Shown: piece by piece, positions 6,639 through 9,373 of the stretch
Position numbering within the stretch: the first letter of the stretch is position 1
Layout of the letters: each line of letters begins with the position of its first letter
Assembly (NCBI GenBank): GCA_011049495.1
Contig: DSBF01000505.1
Span: forward strand, 1 to 9,373
Direction: 5' to 3'
Length of the DNA stretch: 9,373 nucleotides
Source: Ignavibacteria bacterium
GTDB lineage: Bacteria; Bacteroidota; Ignavibacteria; Ignavibacteriales; Melioribacteraceae
The notes under the pieces: model-generated
Seen by the model: only the letters and a program-made list of their open reading frames with translations
What the model was told of the DNA's origin: nothing
The model's database searches: none
Made by a program: the position numbers and the translations under genes

Positions 6639-7764
6639 TATAACCGGCAACAATTATTTCTGCTGCTCGTTTTGATGCACCGGGAGTACCTAATTTTTCT
6701 CTTATTAATGAAAGTTTTTCTTTTATCGAATTGTAAAAACTTTCATCACTTAAAATTTTGTCTGCTTCCGAAAAAATTTTTTCTTTATTTACATCCGATT
6801 GAATTAATTCCGGGAATACCGTCTCACCAATTATAATATTTGCCATAGCTATGTTTTTAATTTTCGCTAAGCTTTTTCCTATTCTATAAGTTAAACCGGC
6901 TGTTTTATAAACAACAATGCTTGGTAGTTGCATCAATCCGCTTTCTAATGTTGACGTACCGGATTTTATTATTCCAAATTTTGCATGACTTATTAAATCA
7001 TAATTGTTGCCATGACTAATTGTAAATTCAATATTTTCGGCAATATCTTTAAGCAATGATTCATTTATATTTTCGGAACAAGCAACAACAATATGCATAT
7101 TATATTTATCGGCAATTAATTTTGAGGCTTTTATAACTTCAGGGAAAATTCTATGCACTTCTTGATCCCTGCTGCCGGGCATTACCAATAATATTTCTTT
7201 TGATTGCTGCAGATTAAGTTTCTCAAAAAGTTCTTCCTTTGTTAAGAAATTATATTCTTGAATCCTTTCTATTAAAGGATGACCGACATATTCGACTTCT
7301 ACATTAAATCTTTCATAAAATTCTTTTTCAAAAGGGAAAAGAACAATCATCTTGTCAATGTACTTTTTAATTTTTTTAACGCGTCCTTGTCCCCAAGCCC
7401 AAATTTGAGGGGAGATGTAGTAATAAACTTTCACTCCCATTTTTTTGATTTTAGGGGCAATGTTTAAGTTAAAGCCGGGATAATCAATTAAAACAACTTC
7501 TTTTATATTTTCATTTTTAATTCGTTTCAACAAATCTTTCTGAACTCGTTTTATGAAAGGGAGGTGTTTAATTATTTCAACAAAACCGAGAAACGCCATT
7601 TCTTTTATGTGATAAATCAATTCCAATCCGGCTGACTGCATAAGATTACCGCCAATACCACAGATATTAACATTTGGTTCCAGCTTTTTTATCGATTTTA
7701 TAAGTGCCGAACCATGCATATCACCCGAAACTTCTCCCGCTATTATCATAATTTTTTTACTCAA
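6628..7764 (-). CDS. lpxB: Lipid-A-disaccharide synthase
   Basis: LpxB (glycosyltransferase family 19) joins UDP-2,3-diacylglucosamine and lipid X into the beta-1,6-linked lipid A disaccharide at the cytoplasmic membrane surface. Seen in order: AGEVSGD (9-15), MAFLGFVEII (56-65), IDYPGFN (93-99), the characteristic YISPQIWAWGQGRVKKIK (116-133), PFEKEFY (144-150), YVGHPL (159-164), the donor-site loop MPGSRDQEV (195-203), SGTSTLESGL (268-277) and ANIIIGETVFPELIQ near 318-332. The 378-residue length is typical. The start taken is TTG at 7764-7762, which overlaps the preceding stop by 4 nt (TTGA) and gives a normal N-terminus; the first ATG, five codons on, would remove the usual residues before the first beta strand. 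No clear Shine-Dalgarno is seen, so reinitiation from the upstream gene is likely. Confidence 0.96.
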   Translation of the reverse strand: MSKKIMIIAGEVSGDMHGSALIKSIKKLEPNVNICGIGGNLMQSAGLELIYHIKEMAFLGFVEIIKHLPFIKRVQKDLLKRIKNENIKEVVLIDYPGFNLNIAPKIKKMGVKVYYYISPQIWAWGQGRVKKIKKYIDKMIVLFPFEKEFYERFNVEVEYVGHPLIERIQEYNFLTKEELFEKLNLQQSKEILLVMPGSRDQEVHRIFPEVIKASKLIADKYNMHIVVACSENINESLLKDIAENIEFTISHGNNYDLISHAKFGIIKSGTSTLESGLMQLPSIVVYKTAGLTYRIGKSLAKIKNIAMANIIIGETVFPELIQSDVNKEKIFSEADKILSDESFYNSIKEKLSLIREKLGTPGASKRAAEIIVAGYNEN

Positions 7765-8348
7765 TTGACGTCCATCAGAAATAACACAACTAAGATACCA
7801 GTTACAAAAACAAATGCCTGAAGACTCCGGGTTTCGGACTTTAACCCTTTCTTAATATTGTACTCGGGTTGTTCAACACCCGGATTTTTATACGGTGTTA
7901 ATCTCGGTATTAATCTAGGTACATTTTTTTTATAATCTTCATATTGTGAGCCGAAAGTTTTAACCAAGTACTCTTCTTCTTGTGCTATGATTATTCTATA
8001 TTGAAAATAAAAAAATGCTAATGCCACAACCTGCAAATAGGGGAATAATGCCATAGACATAATTCCAATTCCTAAATAGAGTAAAATATTACCCAAGTAA
8101 AGAGGATTACGTACATAAGCAAATGCACCTGTTACTACAAGAAATGTACCGCCAACAGCCCCGGTCGTTCTTGTTTCGCTGCCGGCAACGCTAACTCCCC
8201 AAAGCCTGAATGCTTCTCCGGTTAATGAGACAACAAAACCAATAATAAGACTCTCCAATGTCGCTTCTTGATAGATCAACATTACAATAAGAAACGGTAT
8301 TGGTGTATAGCTTCTATACGTAAAAATCTTTTTAGCAAATTGACTCAT
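7761..8348 (-). CDS. Membrane methyltransferase, isoprenylcysteine/phospholipid methyltransferase superfamily
   Basis: A 195-residue multi-spanning membrane protein. Hydrophobic segments are visible near residues 16-27, 32-49, 66-78, 84-120 (probably two spans) and 176-193. The diagnostic parts are AFAYVRNPLYLGN (75-87) and, after the next spans, QEEEYLVKTFG (123-133) followed by YEDYKKNVPRLIPR (136-149), the SAM-binding C-terminal signature shared by ICMT and PEMT-like methyltransferases. The true substrate of most bacterial members is unknown; a lipid or small hydrophobic molecule is likely, and prenylated protein is not implied. An extra C-terminal membrane segment follows the catalytic signature. 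Its ATG lies 3 nt after the phosphatase stop with AAGGA 6 nt upstream, and its stop overlaps the lpxB start, suggesting envelope-related work, which is inference. Confidence 0.85.
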   Translation of the reverse strand: MSQFAKKIFTYRSYTPIPFLIVMLIYQEATLESLIIGFVVSLTGEAFRLWGVSVAGSETRTTGAVGGTFLVVTGAFAYVRNPLYLGNILLYLGIGIMSMALFPYLQVVALAFFYFQYRIIIAQEEEYLVKTFGSQYEDYKKNVPRLIPRLTPYKNPGVEQPEYNIKKGLKSETRSLQAFVFVTGILVVLFLMDVN

Positions 8349-8351
8349 TAA

Positions 8352-9077
8352 TTATCCTTGTAAATAAACTTCTCTTCGTTTTAACTCCGCTTGGTGACGA
8401 TGTTTTAATCTTCTTCTTGATTTAAGTACATCCAACTTTTTTATCACATCATCAAAATTTTCAAACGGTGAAAATGAAATTCTATTAGTTTCACAAAACT
8501 TCAGCAATGATTTTTTTGCAAATATGAAATCACAATATTGAACCGGGCAAGCATCAGAATAACCGTCACCGATATAAACCGTGTAATCTTCATCGGAACT
8601 GTTGTTAATAACGTGATTACGTTTACAGTTTGCGCATTGCTTACATTCTTCATCCGTATAAGGGAATTGAGGAATCAGATTATTGCCTTCAAAAGTTAGT
8701 TTGTTAGTGTAAGTTTTTATATACTGTAATCCTTCGCGTTCAAGAACTTTATTAATGTAATAATCAAGCCCGTCACTTAAAATCAGCATCTCAAAATTGT
8801 TTGACTTACAGTAATCGACAAACTTTTTAAAAGTCGGATCGATGTTAATTTCACTTAAGAAATGATCGAATTCAGTTTCATTAAAATTTTTGACAGTTGC
8901 ACAAAGCATCTGCCAAGTATCAACCGATGTAATTTCGTTATTGATCCATCTATCAATAATGCGAACCGCTTCTTCAGCATCACCAAATTTTAAGAACATT
9001 TCTTCGCCGATATCTTTTTGAGTAATCGTTCCATCAAAATCGACGAATATTTTAAATACTTTTTCTTTCACCAACAT
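8352..9077 (-). CDS. MtnX/SerB-like HAD-IB family phosphatase
   Basis: A 241-residue soluble haloacid-dehalogenase-type phosphatase. Motif I is DFDGTIT (13-19), with Asp13 the expected nucleophile and Asp15 the acid/base. Motif II is LSDGLD with Ser101. Lys152 fits the motif III lysine, and YIGDGYSDACP (168-178) holds the acidic motif IV residues Asp171 and Asp175. A cysteine group C-x2-C-x2-C (145, 148, 151) lies just before Lys152, as in the cysteine-rich insertion of Bacillus MtnX, and could bind a metal. The arrangement places it with MtnX-like rather than true phosphoserine phosphatases. No other methionine-salvage gene is present, so I do not assign the MtnX reaction; the substrate is unknown. 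The C-terminal 25 residues are rich in Arg, Lys and His. The ATG overlaps the smc stop (TAATG). Confidence 0.87.
   Translation of the reverse strand: MLVKEKVFKIFVDFDGTITQKDIGEEMFLKFGDAEEAVRIIDRWINNEITSVDTWQMLCATVKNFNETEFDHFLSEINIDPTFKKFVDYCKSNNFEMLILSDGLDYYINKVLEREGLQYIKTYTNKLTFEGNNLIPQFPYTDEECKQCANCKRNHVINNSSDEDYTVYIGDGYSDACPVQYCDFIFAKKSLLKFCETNRISFSPFENFDDVIKKLDVLKSRRRLKHRHQAELKRREVYLQG
8355..8359 (-). promoter_or_regulatory. Ribosome binding site of the membrane methyltransferase gene
   Basis: AAGGA, within the last codons of the phosphatase gene, is 6 nt upstream of the ATG at 8348 and fixes that start. Confidence 0.6.
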
Positions 9078-9373
9078 TAATTAACCGGTAAATCTTCCTG
9101 AAATTGTACACCTACTAATTTGGAAATTCCTTCTTCCTGCATAGTAACACCGTACATATTTTCTGCTGATTCCATAGTACGTTTGTTATGTGTCACAATA
9201 ATAAACTGAGTGTTATTGCTGAATTCTTTTATCAATTTTGTAAATCTATCAATGTTTGCATCATCAAGAGGAGCGTCAACTTCATCGAGTACACAGAATG
9301 GAGAAGGTTTAACAAGATAAATAGCAAACAATAATGCAGTAGCAGTTAAAGTTTTTTCGCCGCCGGAAAGAAG
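9077..9373 (-). CDS. smc: Chromosome segregation protein SMC, C-terminal fragment (5' part beyond window)
   Basis: This is the last 98 residues of SMC, the ATPase of the condensin-like complex that organises and segregates the chromosome with ScpA and ScpB. The frame is open from base 9373. Seen from the edge: the ABC signature LLSGGEKTLTATALLFAIY (1-19), Walker B with D-loop FCVLDEVDAPLDDANIDRF (26-44), and the switch histidine in FIIVTHNK (57-64, His62). The ending GISKLVGVQF resembles SMC C-termini. SMC is favoured over MukB, RecN or Rad50 by the DEVDAPLDDAN form and by the ending. Most of the protein (N-terminal Walker A lobe, coiled coils, hinge) lies outside. The stop overlaps the phosphatase start, so smc may be the first or an early gene of the lipid A operon. 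Confidence 0.95.
   Translation of the reverse strand, partial: LLSGGEKTLTATALLFAIYLVKPSPFCVLDEVDAPLDDANIDRFTKLIKEFSNNTQFIIVTHNKRTMESAENMYGVTMQEEGISKLVGVQFQEDLPVN

Noticed and set aside
6639..6653. TTG start giving a five-residue longer acyltransferase
   Set aside because: The ATG at 6638 gives a normal family N-terminus and a shorter overlap with lpxB; no Shine-Dalgarno favours the TTG.
8352..9077. Calling the HAD gene mtnX or serB
   Set aside because: The motifs are shared across the HAD-IB group, and the window has neither methionine-salvage nor serine genes to fix the substrate.
1..9373. A novel defence, mobile or biosynthetic system
   Set aside because: All genes fit conserved housekeeping or envelope families on one strand in tight operon order; I found no transposase, integrase, direct-repeat array, tRNA site or abrupt change in base composition.

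Overview
The window looks like a piece of chromosome from an AT-rich, Gram-negative bacterium with a lipid A outer membrane. The low-GC codon use, the style of the proteins and a Bacteroidetes-type promoter match upstream of plsY suggest the Bacteroidota/Chlorobiota/Ignavibacteria assemblage. This placement is inference from pattern recognition and has not been tested by phylogeny. Every gene I can support is on the minus strand, so transcription runs from high to low coordinates. The plus-strand open frames are antisense shadows of these genes.

In transcription order the right half holds the C-terminal end of the chromosome-segregation ATPase SMC (cut by the window edge), an MtnX/SerB-like HAD phosphatase, a membrane methyltransferase of the isoprenylcysteine/phospholipid methyltransferase superfamily, lpxB, a DUF374 acyltransferase, lpxK and pyruvate phosphate dikinase. 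These seven genes overlap or nearly touch (the largest gap is 3 nt), so they read as one polycistronic unit with probable translational coupling. lpxB makes the lipid A disaccharide and lpxK phosphorylates it. The DUF374 gene between them is a good candidate for adding a secondary acyl chain.

A perfect 8-bp GC hairpin just after the dikinase gene (2107-2126) is the only strong terminator-like element and divides the window. Beyond it lie queA (tRNA queuosine synthesis), ispD (MEP isoprenoid pathway; its start overlaps the queA stop) and, after a 55-nt gap with a possible promoter, the start of plsY (acyl-phosphate glycerol-3-phosphate acyltransferase, cut by the left edge).

The main theme is cell-envelope lipid synthesis (lpxB, DUF374, lpxK, plsY, with ispD supplying isoprenoids such as undecaprenyl phosphate), mixed with housekeeping functions. 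I see no mobile element, CRISPR array, RNA gene, toxin-antitoxin or defence module, and no convincing undescribed system. The points most worth a second look are the probable LpxJ-like acyltransferase, the dikinase locked into the lipid A operon, and two unstudied small enzymes (HAD phosphatase and membrane methyltransferase) between smc and lpxB.
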